Shown here one piece after another: positions 7,682 through 15,022 of a stretch of 21,225 bases of DNA. The translations under genes were made by a program, and so were the position numbers. The notes under the pieces were generated by a model that ran no database searches, was not told the DNA's origin, and was given only the letters and a program-made list of their open reading frames with translations. Source of the DNA: B1 sp044370475 (GTDB taxonomy: Bacteria > Bacteroidota > Bacteroidia > UKL13-3); the NCBI GenBank assembly GCA_044370475.1, contig JBILVK010000050.1:1-21225 (forward strand), read 5' to 3'. Numbering within the stretch: the stretch's first letter is position 1; each line of letters opens with the position of its first letter.

Positions 7682-7797
7682 AACTTCCTGACAGTATAAT
7701 TGCAGGTACTGCAATGTTTTTAGAAATCCCTCTACTGACAGGAGATAAGGGGTTCAGTAAAATTACTTCTCTAAATATTGCTCTTTATCAGGAGTAG
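7651..7797 (+). pseudogene. PIN-domain toxin remnant (C-terminal end only)
   Basis: In a frame different from the antitoxin piece, the codons up to the TAG at 7795-7797 read IRQKHQIKLPDSIIAGTAMF followed by LEIPLLTGDKGFSKI. This is the typical last third of VapC-like PIN nucleases: the 'kLpDaiIAatAl' helix with its conserved Asp, then 'plLt.DkgF..i' with a second acidic residue. The N-terminal part (the 'LLDTNi' strand and first Asp) is not present upstream, so it cannot be an active RNase. It overlaps the antitoxin remnant by about 30 bp, which marks the deletion junction near 7640-7665. Confidence 0.65.
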
Positions 7798-7952
7798 CCT
7801 CCCAGCCATGTTAGGGCATTTCCAAATAAATGTGCTAAAAGCAAAAAACTTTAGATAAAATCCAATACAGGCTCATAACACTTCCTCTTCAATTGGAATG
7901 GAAAAATGAATCGAGAATATTTAGGATTGAAAATTACCTTATCACATTTCTC

Positions 7953-8480
7953 TTATTTGTTGCCAACAATTTGTAGCAATTGCTTTTCTAAGGTTGGCGT
8001 TGGAGTTTCTACGATGCGCCCAATTTCTCTGCCGTTCCGTAAAACAATAAAGGTGGGCACCGCCGTTATCTGCCAAACTTTTACATGGATATAGGCGCTT
8101 TTCTTTTGCTCATCTAACATGAATAGTTGCATGCGTTCGGATTGAACGCCCATGGTATCGCAAATTTTGATAAACCTTGGCAACTCGCGCTGGGTATCGG
8201 AGCACCAAGTGCCACCAAAGACCAAAAATTGTAAACTATCAAACTCGCTTTTCATGCCCTGTAGGCTTATACTATCTACCTTGTAGGTCTTGTACTCGTA
8301 ATTGTACCAAGGAAAGTTGAGGGCATCATAAAGTACATCTTTCTGTACACTTCCATCCAAAATTTGGTCACTTCCCTTTTGGGTGTGTTTATAGGTATAA
8401 GGTTTTCTGCAGGCGCTAAATGCCATAAACACAAGGATTAGGGCTATTACCCATGAATTATTTCGCAAAAATGAAATCAT
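7953..8480 (-). CDS. Thioredoxin-fold lipoprotein with single active-site cysteine
   Basis: A 175-residue protein with an N-terminal membrane segment ending in a lipobox-like FMAFSAC, so Cys24 is likely lipidated and the domain faces the periplasm. The thioredoxin fold is recognisable from FLVFGGTWCSDTQRELPRF (residues 85-103) and the cis-proline loop AVPTFIVLRNGREIGRIVE. The usual WCxxC is WCSDT here: Cys93 is kept but the resolving cysteine is Thr96. Another cysteine (Cys107) lies on the following helix. It may therefore act as a reductase using a distant cysteine, or have a non-redox role. It is divergent from the LpoB/COG3014 pair across 65 bp, with no obvious shared pathway. Confidence 0.8.
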   Translation of the reverse strand: MISFLRNNSWVIALILVFMAFSACRKPYTYKHTQKGSDQILDGSVQKDVLYDALNFPWYNYEYKTYKVDSISLQGMKSEFDSLQFLVFGGTWCSDTQRELPRFIKICDTMGVQSERMQLFMLDEQKKSAYIHVKVWQITAVPTFIVLRNGREIGRIVETPTPTLEKQLLQIVGNK

Positions 8481-8545
8481 ATATAATACAAGTTTTTATT
8501 TTGGAATGTAATTTGTAAAATTGAATCCATAAAATAACAATTAAA

Positions 8546-9133
8546 ATGAGAAAAATATTTTTATCAGCAGGAATGGCTGCAGTTTTACTTTTAAGCAATT
8601 GCGGTCCTTCAAGAAAAGTTGAACGTATAGACCCCAATACGGTAACAGATATTAGCGGCAGATGGAACGATACCGACTCTAAGCTTGTTTCTGACGAAAT
8701 GATTAAGGATGTTTTAGATAGGCCTTGGCGAACCAATTTCGAAATGAAAAATAGCAAGAAGCCAACTGTGATTGTTGGACAAATTCGCAACAAAACTTCA
8801 GAGCATATTGATGCGGGTACTTTTATCAAGCACATAGAAAAATCTTTTATCAACTCGGGTACCGTAAGTGTTGTGCAAAGTGGCGAAGAACGCAATGAGG
8901 CGCGCGACGAAAGAAGCGATCAACAAACTTTCTCTAGCGAGGAAACCCGCAAGAAATGGGGAAAAGAAAAGGGTGCAGATTTTATGCTGAACGGCGTTAT
9001 CATGAGCATTACCGATGAGTACAAAAAACAAAAAACCATCAAATACCAAGTTAATCTTGAGTTAACAGATTTAGAAACCAACGAAAAGGTTTGGATTGGC
9101 GACAAAGAAATTAAGAAGTTCATTAAAAACTAA
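8546..9133 (+). CDS. LpoB-like penicillin-binding protein activator lipoprotein
   Basis: A 195-residue outer-membrane lipoprotein candidate: the signal ends LLLSNC, with Cys19 as the lipidation site. It is followed by the family signature VERIDPNTVTDISGRWNDTD and a domain with PTVIVGQIRNKTSEHID, GADFMLNGVIMSITDE and YQVNLELTDLETNEKVW, as in LpoB (COG3417/PF13036). In E. coli LpoB reaches through the peptidoglycan to activate the synthase PBP1B; whether Bacteroidota homologues do this is an inference. The long disordered linker of E. coli LpoB is not present here. It is followed after 5 nt by the COG3014-like gene, an association I also know from other phyla. Confidence 0.85.
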   Translation: MRKIFLSAGMAAVLLLSNCGPSRKVERIDPNTVTDISGRWNDTDSKLVSDEMIKDVLDRPWRTNFEMKNSKKPTVIVGQIRNKTSEHIDAGTFIKHIEKSFINSGTVSVVQSGEERNEARDERSDQQTFSSEETRKKWGKEKGADFMLNGVIMSITDEYKKQKTIKYQVNLELTDLETNEKVWIGDKEIKKFIKN

Positions 9134-9138
9134 TACTC

Positions 9139-10566
9139 TTGAACCTATTTAAGCAAAAAAGCGGCATATACAAGTATGTCGCTTTTTCTTTCTTTGTTTT
9201 GCTATTAGCCTCCTGCGCTACCTATTACCAAAAGAACCAGGAACTAATGGATGCTGTTTACAAAAGCAATTTTGAAGCGGCCAAAAAGATATTAGCAGAT
9301 GATGCCAAATGGGAGAAAACCGAAAAGAATAAACTTCTTTTCTACCTCAATAAGGGCACCATTCTGTGGATGGCAGGCGATAATGCCAATAGCAATATTT
9401 ATTTTAGAAAGGCAGATTTCTTTGTAGAGGATTATGATAAAAAGGCCACTGATGCTGTGGTTACTTTATTGCTAAATGCAAAGCATACTACCTACGGTGG
9501 CGAAAACTTTGAGCAAATCTTATTGCACTATTATGGTGCCCTTAATTACTTGGCTTTGGGTCAGACCGACGAAGCATTGGTGGAGGGAAAGCGAATGCTC
9601 GAAAAAATGCAGCGCATTACCGATAAATACAAATCGCAAAACAAATACCGCAGAGATGCTTTTGCACACAACCTTATTGGACTTATCTACGATTTAAAGG
9701 GCGAAAACAACGATGCTTTTATTGCCTATAAAAATGCTTACGAAATCTATAAAGAGGATTACCTAACTCAGTTTGCTACCCAGATGCCTGAACAACTAAA
9801 AAAGGACTTAATTAGAACAGCTAAGGCCACTGGTTTTTACGATGAACAAAGAAAATTTGAAGAGGAATTTAAGTTAAAGGCTGAACCTAAAGATGCAAGT
9901 AAGGGTAACTTATTGTTCTTCTGGAACAATGGCTTAGGTCCCATTAAAGACCAGCTCTCCATCAATATCATGATTATTCCTTATGGAAATGGTTGGGTGC
10001 AATTTGTGAACCCAGAATTGGGTATTTCCATTCCTTTTAGAACAAGCGATAAGGACCAAAGTGATAATTTGCTCGACATGAAATATTTTAGGCTTGCCTT
10101 GCCAAAATATGTCTCGCGGGTTCCTTACTTTAAAACCGCACACTTATTGGTAAACAACCAAACGTATCCTTTTTCTATGGGAGAAAATGTAAATGCCATT
10201 GCATTTAAAAGTTTGCAAGACCGTATGGGCAAAGAATTAGCCATTGGATTAGCTCGTGTGGCTTTAAAACAATTGGCTGTTCACCAAGCTTCCAAAAACA
10301 AAGACCAACAGGCTTTGGCAACAGCTGCTATGATTTATGGTGCCGCAAGCGAACAGGCCGATACGCGCAATTGGCAGCTGCTTCCTTACTCTATTAATTA
10401 TACCAGAATGCAATTGGATACAGGTGCGCAAACAGTTCAATTCGAAGCCTTTGATAAGGCACAAAATAAGGGTGCTAAACGTGCGTTTGAGTTAAAAGTG
10501 GCTCCCGGAAAAACAAAAGTGCTTAGCTTGCAAACTACCGAATTTATTGGCTACGGCAAGGAATAA
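9139..10566 (+). CDS. COG3014-like TPR-type lipoprotein
   Basis: A 475-residue protein whose N-terminus is a membrane segment ending LLLASC (lipidated Cys26). The only start that keeps this lipobox is the TTG at 9139; the next ATG lies downstream of it. The first half is helical and repeat-like, resembling tetratricopeptide repeats (LLFYLNKGTILWMAGDNANS; HYYGALNYLALGQTDEALVE; FAHNLIGLIYDLKGENNDAF). The second half is mostly beta and ends in short strands. It matches the conserved uncharacterised family COG3014, typically found beside LpoB. The 5-nt spacing to lpoB implies one transcript and a joint role at the cell envelope. The function is unknown. The stop lies 1 nt from the stop of the convergent lipid A deacylase gene. 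Confidence 0.75.
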   Translation: MNLFKQKSGIYKYVAFSFFVLLLASCATYYQKNQELMDAVYKSNFEAAKKILADDAKWEKTEKNKLLFYLNKGTILWMAGDNANSNIYFRKADFFVEDYDKKATDAVVTLLLNAKHTTYGGENFEQILLHYYGALNYLALGQTDEALVEGKRMLEKMQRITDKYKSQNKYRRDAFAHNLIGLIYDLKGENNDAFIAYKNAYEIYKEDYLTQFATQMPEQLKKDLIRTAKATGFYDEQRKFEEEFKLKAEPKDASKGNLLFFWNNGLGPIKDQLSINIMIIPYGNGWVQFVNPELGISIPFRTSDKDQSDNLLDMKYFRLALPKYVSRVPYFKTAHLLVNNQTYPFSMGENVNAIAFKSLQDRMGKELAIGLARVALKQLAVHQASKNKDQQALATAAMIYGAASEQADTRNWQLLPYSINYTRMQLDTGAQTVQFEAFDKAQNKGAKRAFELKVAPGKTKVLSLQTTEFIGYGKE

Positions 10567-10567
10567 C

Positions 10568-11743
10568 CTATAACCTATATCCTAAACTAAATTCCATAAA
10601 GTCCGACTGCAATTGCTGTTTTTTATTAATGGTTCCTTTGAAAAAAAGTCCGTAAAAAATATGCTTCCCAGGCTTAAATCCTAGACCAAATTTGATATAA
10701 ACTGGCTCTTGCACATTCTCCATCTTATACACGTAGTGATATACCCCAAATGGCAAAAATAACTTGCCTATATCAAAGCGTTGATACAATCCCAACGCCA
10801 TATAATACTTATCCATTTCGGCAATATCATATACATTTAAATGGGAGTTGTACAACAAAGGTTGTGTTGCATCGTAATAGCCGTCTAAGCCCAATCCCAA
10901 ACTGTATAACCTGTTAAATTTATAGGTAAACTGCTGCGATAGGCCCGCTATCCAAAACCTTGTGATATAATCAAAATACCCTAACTCCCTATGCGATACC
11001 AAGCCGTATACCGCATACTCAAATTTGGGTTTAAAATCTTTACCATAGTTTGTTTTTTGGTTCCAAAAACTAGGCAATCCTTTCACAAAATAACTATAGC
11101 CAACTTCACCATAAATAATATTAATGCCGCCATTTGGCATTTTCATGCTGCCATTAGATACATGGTACAAACCTGCGCCAATATTGAGCTGCGCCTTATC
11201 GCTAATTTTAATATTGCTACGTAATCCAATATCCAAACCGAAATTAATAGGAGAGACGATGGCTCGGTTGTCGAAATTTTTTTCCTCATTAAACAACTTG
11301 GTATTAAAATTTACGCCATAACTCAATCTTACCCCAACTTGGTATTTGTTGCCTTGCAGCACGGGCAATTCGTAACTTGGCATAATGGCTATGGAGTAGC
11401 CAAAAGTGTCGGTATTGTTCATTTTTACCACACGTGCCGTCAGCGCCAGCCTGGGTTTTCCATACACTTCCGTAAAACTGGCTTTCAATAATCCGGTCTG
11501 AACCCAAGACAAATTTATCCCAGAACAGATGCCGTTTAAGCTCATGCCCGTTTTGTTCACATTGTTCGATGCAAAATGATACCCCAGCAGCCCACTGGCC
11601 TCAAAACCTCTGCCTCTACTTTCATTGCTTTGTGCGCGCAACGGCGCTTGGTTCAGCCCGAAAAATGCCACGACCAACGCACCTAGAAGATGGGTTTTTG
11701 GGAGCCCAAATAGAAATTGTTTCCTTGCAAATTGATTGGTCAT
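10568..11743 (-). CDS. Acyloxyacyl hydrolase / PagL-like lipid A 3-O-deacylase
   Basis: A 391-residue predicted outer-membrane beta-barrel with an N-terminal signal sequence (residues 1-38, ending APLRAQS). Alternating hydrophobic strands and a terminal FSLGYRL with an aromatic near the end suit a barrel. The PagL signature GLYHVSNGSMKMPNGGIN contains the catalytic His194 and Ser196 (HxSN) with the conserved N and G that follow; a Glu is available shortly after at IIYGE. PagL removes the 3-O-acyl chain from lipid A. The protein is about twice as long as Pseudomonas PagL, as usual for Bacteroidota members, so substrate details are uncertain. It lies 18 nt after the UbiA gene and is likely last in that transcript. 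Confidence 0.8.
   Translation of the reverse strand: MTNQFARKQFLFGLPKTHLLGALVVAFFGLNQAPLRAQSNESRGRGFEASGLLGYHFASNNVNKTGMSLNGICSGINLSWVQTGLLKASFTEVYGKPRLALTARVVKMNNTDTFGYSIAIMPSYELPVLQGNKYQVGVRLSYGVNFNTKLFNEEKNFDNRAIVSPINFGLDIGLRSNIKISDKAQLNIGAGLYHVSNGSMKMPNGGINIIYGEVGYSYFVKGLPSFWNQKTNYGKDFKPKFEYAVYGLVSHRELGYFDYITRFWIAGLSQQFTYKFNRLYSLGLGLDGYYDATQPLLYNSHLNVYDIAEMDKYYMALGLYQRFDIGKLFLPFGVYHYVYKMENVQEPVYIKFGLGFKPGKHIFYGLFFKGTINKKQQLQSDFMEFSLGYRL
11494..11504 (+). repeat. CGGTCYGAACC motif, copy 4
   Basis: CGGTCTGAACC, antisense within the lipid A deacylase gene, where the coding strand reads VQTG. A near-copy with one mismatch, GGTTCAGCCCG, lies in the same gene at 11650-11660 on the other strand and encodes FGLNQ. 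Confidence 0.7.
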
Positions 11744-11762
11744 AAGCCTACAATTATTTACC

Positions 11763-12644
11763 CTAAAACCGCCAAAAAATCATGGACAAAATACCACTCA
11801 ACATCACCAATTTGCTTAGTAAACTTAAGCGGGTAAAATCCTTTTTTACATCAGCAATTTTTATCATCCAAGCTTGGGCAATCATGGGCAGAATGACTAA
11901 ACCTAACATGTATAAAAGAAAGACAATAAAAATGCTATCACTGCTATAACTTAAGGCCGCAAAGGAGGTGCAAAAAACCATGCACAGAAAGATTAAAACC
12001 ACTTGTAAAAAGAAGAGTATGTTCTTTGTTTTTCTGATGCCCACCACTATAGGTAAAGTTCTGCTTTTAAACTTTTGATCTCCGCGCAAATCTTCTGCAT
12101 CTTTTATAATTTCTCTTATTAACGTAGTACCAAAAGCAAACAAACTATATACCCAAATGCCAGCTTGCATAATATTAGGGTTAAACACATACAAAATCCA
12201 AATGGTAAAGGCTGTAAGTGCCGCCACCAAAAGGTTTCCAGCTAGGTAAGTCTTCTTTAAAAACTGACTATACAGCCAGAGACAAATGGCACATATCAAT
12301 ACCAAAAGGGCTATTTTTTTGCCAATTAAAAGGGCAAAAAATAAGGCCAATCCGTTTAACAATAAATGCAAAAACATCGCCCACCTGCGCGAAATAGTTT
12401 TGCCCACAATTACCTTCCCTGGCTTATTGATAAGGTCGAGCATCACATCCATATAATCGTTGATGATATAGCCTCCAGCAGCTACCAAAAAGGTGCTTGT
12501 TAAGAGGTATAAAAACTCAGGTTGTAGCAAACTAATATAAGTAATACTAGGTGTTAAAAAATAGTAGGCAAATACTTGCGTAAAAGTTATAATAAGCAAA
12601 TTGCTTACCCTTATTAAGCGAAGAAAATCACCTGCCCTTCTCAT
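11763..12644 (-). CDS. UbiA-family prenyltransferase
   Basis: A 293-residue integral membrane protein with about eight or nine hydrophobic helices. It joins a polyprenyl diphosphate to an acceptor. Both Mg-diphosphate motifs are present: NDYMDVMLD at residues 62-70 and KDAEDLRGD at 181-189. Bacteroidota members of this type are often annotated as (di)geranylgeranylglycerol-phosphate geranylgeranyltransferase, but there is no ether-lipid or quinone gene beside it to fix the acceptor. Its ATG overlaps the DUF502 gene's stop (ATGA, 12641-12644), which implies translational coupling. The PagL-like gene follows, so the pair may both modify envelope lipids; that link is inference. Confidence 0.85.
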   Translation of the reverse strand: MRRAGDFLRLIRVSNLLIITFTQVFAYYFLTPSITYISLLQPEFLYLLTSTFLVAAGGYIINDYMDVMLDLINKPGKVIVGKTISRRWAMFLHLLLNGLALFFALLIGKKIALLVLICAICLWLYSQFLKKTYLAGNLLVAALTAFTIWILYVFNPNIMQAGIWVYSLFAFGTTLIREIIKDAEDLRGDQKFKSRTLPIVVGIRKTKNILFFLQVVLIFLCMVFCTSFAALSYSSDSIFIVFLLYMLGLVILPMIAQAWMIKIADVKKDFTRLSLLSKLVMLSGILSMIFWRF

Positions 12645-13246
12645 AATGTTTCTTCGTTCTGCTCGTCCAAATTTATTACCCCGCCCGATACGATAAACTT
12701 CATTAAATTGCTGCTTTCTCCTTTAAATACTTGCACTTTACTCTTGTCAATAAAAAACAAATTTCCAGAAAATGCATAGGAGTGAGGCATGTAAATTGCC
12801 ACCATACCGGGTAAATTTAAGCTCTCTAATTCCTCTTGTGTTACAAATCCGGGTTTAAAAATTCCTGGCGATAACTCAACAATAACAGGCTTTGAGAACT
12901 TTTTCTTTTCGCCCACAAAAGCTTCAATTAAATCTTTAACCGAGGTGTAAATGGTTTTAACAAAAGGAATATTAGAAAAGAAATCGTCCATTAAATCTAT
13001 AATGGGTCTGGTGATAATAGACGAGCCAATAAATCCCATTAATGTGATGGTACCAATCACAATTAAAAAGCCTAAACCTGGCGTTTCTAACAGCAACACC
13101 GCGTCTATAGATTCCATGAGCGACCTAATAATCTTATAGGTAGCATAAATGGGAAGTGTAATGAGTAATCCTTTTAAAAAATAGCTGAGCAGTTTACGCA
13201 TTCTTGCCCCAAACGAACGCTTAATTTTCTCTTTTCCGTAATCCAT
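12641..13246 (-). CDS. DUF502 family inner-membrane protein
   Basis: A 201-residue protein with two membrane helices near the N-terminus (LSYFLKGLLITLPIYATYKI and the segment GLGFLIVIGTITLMGFIGSS). A conserved soluble part follows, with FSNIPFVKTIYTSVKDLIEA, KPVIVELSPGIFKPGFVT and VAIYMPHSYAFSGNLFF, as in the DUF502 family. No enzymatic motif is visible and the function is unknown. The gene starts 1 nt after the dnaX stop and overlaps ubiA by 4 nt, so it sits firmly inside one operon. Confidence 0.85.
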   Translation of the reverse strand: MDYGKEKIKRSFGARMRKLLSYFLKGLLITLPIYATYKIIRSLMESIDAVLLLETPGLGFLIVIGTITLMGFIGSSIITRPIIDLMDDFFSNIPFVKTIYTSVKDLIEAFVGEKKKFSKPVIVELSPGIFKPGFVTQEELESLNLPGMVAIYMPHSYAFSGNLFFIDKSKVQVFKGESSNLMKFIVSGGVINLDEQNEETL

Positions 13247-13247
13247 G

Positions 13248-14984
13248 TTAATAATCTATCTCCAAACCTAAACCTTGCACAAAATCGCCTAAAATGGGGT
13301 TCTTATCCACCATCCTTTTTAGTTGATCTGGCTTACTAATTTTACTCAAATGTTGTATCCTGTCTTTGTTAATCGAAAATTGCAAATCAAAATTAAAATT
13401 CTGCAATTCCTTCCTCATGTATGGAATCAAATCCATTCTTTCATCCTCCATAATCTCACTCTCAAGGCTACTTTTTAACTCAACTTCCACCTTTTCTTGC
13501 TCCAAAAACCGCACCGGCGATTCCTTTAAAAAGGATGCAATTCTCGATTTCCCTGTCGATTCTAACCTAATAATATATCCATCCCAAATGGCTTGAAACT
13601 CCTCTTGGGTAAAGGCTTTATTCTCTCCTTTTTCCTCAATATTTTCGGTTTGCTGTTGATTGCTTTGTTGCTCGCTTTCTTTCTGCCGCGCAACTTGTTC
13701 ACGTAGTTTATCTAAGGTAGATTTACCTGTCCCTACCTCAGTAGTTTGGGGCTGTATGGTTGGCTTAACCTCGGTTACTTTTGGTTCGGCTACTACTAAA
13801 GGTCTAGCTATTATTTCGGTCTGAACCGAGGCGCTTACATCAATTTTTTTTTTCTCGTCAACCATAGGTTGATGAGTAGAAATTTGAATGGCTCGCTGCA
13901 AATTGCATAATTTCATCAGTGCCAACTCTACATGCAGGCGATGATTCTTGCTCAGCTTATAATTGAAATCGGTTTGGTTCAGCAAGTTTAATGCATTTAA
14001 TAACCAGGTACTGCTGCAAGTGGCCGATTGTTGCGCAAATTTGGCCGCAACATTGGGCGCTACTTCTAACAATTTTAGGGTGTCTGGATGCTTGCATACC
14101 ATCAAATTTCTGATGTGCTCACTAAAGCCTTGTAGGAAATGTTGGGCCTCAAATCCATTGCTTAATATCTCATCAAACAACAACAAACTGCCTGCTATAT
14201 TTTCCGACAACAGCATATTGGTTGCCCTAAAATAATAATCGTAATCTAAAATGTTTAGGTTAGAAATTACATCAGCATAGCTAATCTTATTTCCACTAAA
14301 ACTCACAATTCTATCAAATATAGATAGCGCATCACGCATGGCTCCATCAGCCTTCTTGCCAATTACATGCAATGCTTCTTCTTCTGCTTGTATGTTTTCG
14401 CTTTCGCAAATTTTCTTCAATTGCTTTACCGCATCGTCTATTTTGATTCTGTGAAAATCAAAAACCTGACAACGACTTAAAATAGTAGGAAGAATCTTGT
14501 GTTTTTCTGTGGTGGCTAAAATGAATTTAGCGTAGGGAGGTGGTTCTTCTAGGGTTTTTAGGAAGGCGTTAAACGCTTGCGCACTTAACATATGAACCTC
14601 ATCTATAATATAAATTTTGTATTGAGCACCTTGTGGGGCATACCTCACCTGGTCTACCAAACCCCTTATATCATCAACAGAGTTATTGGATGCAGCATCC
14701 AATTCATAGATATTAAAAGATGCATTTGAATTAAAGGCCGTGCAGCTATCACATGCGTTACATGCCTCAAAATCACTACTTAAATTGGTACAGTTAATGG
14801 TTTTTGCCAATAAGCGTGCACTGGTGGTTTTTCCTACTCCTCTTGGACCACAAAACAAGAATGCATGTGCCAAATGCCTGTTTTTAATGGCATTTTTTAA
14901 GGTTTGAACCACATGCTCTTGTCCAACAACCGTATCAAATCGATCGGGCCTATACTTGCGCGCACTTACCACAAAATTTTCCAT
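13248..14984 (-). CDS. dnaX: DNA polymerase III subunit gamma/tau
   Basis: The clamp-loader ATPase of the replicative polymerase, 578 residues. Walker A GPRGVGKT is at 46-53; zinc-binding cysteines are 65, 75, 78 and 81; Walker B IYIIDE is at 124-129; the arginine-finger SRC is at 170-172. A domain III region ends near residues 355-365, followed by a Lys/Gln/Glu-rich linker and a C-terminal tau region of low conservation. At codons 378-381 the gene has a run of ten A. A one-base slip in either direction reaches a stop within three codons, giving a protein of 381-382 residues that keeps all clamp-loader domains, which would be a gamma form. The gene lies 38 nt after the histidine kinase and 1 nt before the DUF502 gene. 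Confidence 0.96.
   Translation of the reverse strand: MENFVVSARKYRPDRFDTVVGQEHVVQTLKNAIKNRHLAHAFLFCGPRGVGKTTSARLLAKTINCTNLSSDFEACNACDSCTAFNSNASFNIYELDAASNNSVDDIRGLVDQVRYAPQGAQYKIYIIDEVHMLSAQAFNAFLKTLEEPPPYAKFILATTEKHKILPTILSRCQVFDFHRIKIDDAVKQLKKICESENIQAEEEALHVIGKKADGAMRDALSIFDRIVSFSGNKISYADVISNLNILDYDYYFRATNMLLSENIAGSLLLFDEILSNGFEAQHFLQGFSEHIRNLMVCKHPDTLKLLEVAPNVAAKFAQQSATCSSTWLLNALNLLNQTDFNYKLSKNHRLHVELALMKLCNLQRAIQISTHQPMVDEKKKIDVSASVQTEIIARPLVVAEPKVTEVKPTIQPQTTEVGTGKSTLDKLREQVARQKESEQQSNQQQTENIEEKGENKAFTQEEFQAIWDGYIIRLESTGKSRIASFLKESPVRFLEQEKVEVELKSSLESEIMEDERMDLIPYMRKELQNFNFDLQFSINKDRIQHLSKISKPDQLKRMVDKNPILGDFVQGLGLEIDY
13817..13827 (+). repeat. CGGTCYGAACC motif, copy 5
   Basis: CGGTCTGAACC, extended TTCGGTCTGAACCGA at 13815-13829, antisense within dnaX (coding strand VQTE). 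In this copy the flanks complete a 5-bp stem (TCGGT/ACCGA, 4-nt loop), and it begins about 14 nt downstream of the A10 run in the dnaX mRNA. Confidence 0.7.
13844..13853 (-). other. A10 slippery run in dnaX
   Basis: Ten consecutive A on the coding strand (GAG AAA AAA AAA ATT GAT GTA). A slip adding a base reads AAA AAA AAA AAT TGA. A slip losing a base reads AAA AAA AAA TTG ATG TAA. Both end the protein at once. Thermus dnaX makes gamma by transcriptional slippage at a comparable A run, and E. coli by -1 ribosomal frameshifting. Confidence 0.6.
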
Positions 14985-15022
14985 GTCGCAAAATAAAAAG
15001 AAAAAATGAATTAAAAAGTTAA

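Noticed and set aside
8458..8895. 145-codon open frame antisense to the LpoB-like gene
   Set aside because: It has low-complexity hydrophobic/serine composition typical of a shadow frame, while the opposite strand encodes a recognisable lipoprotein.
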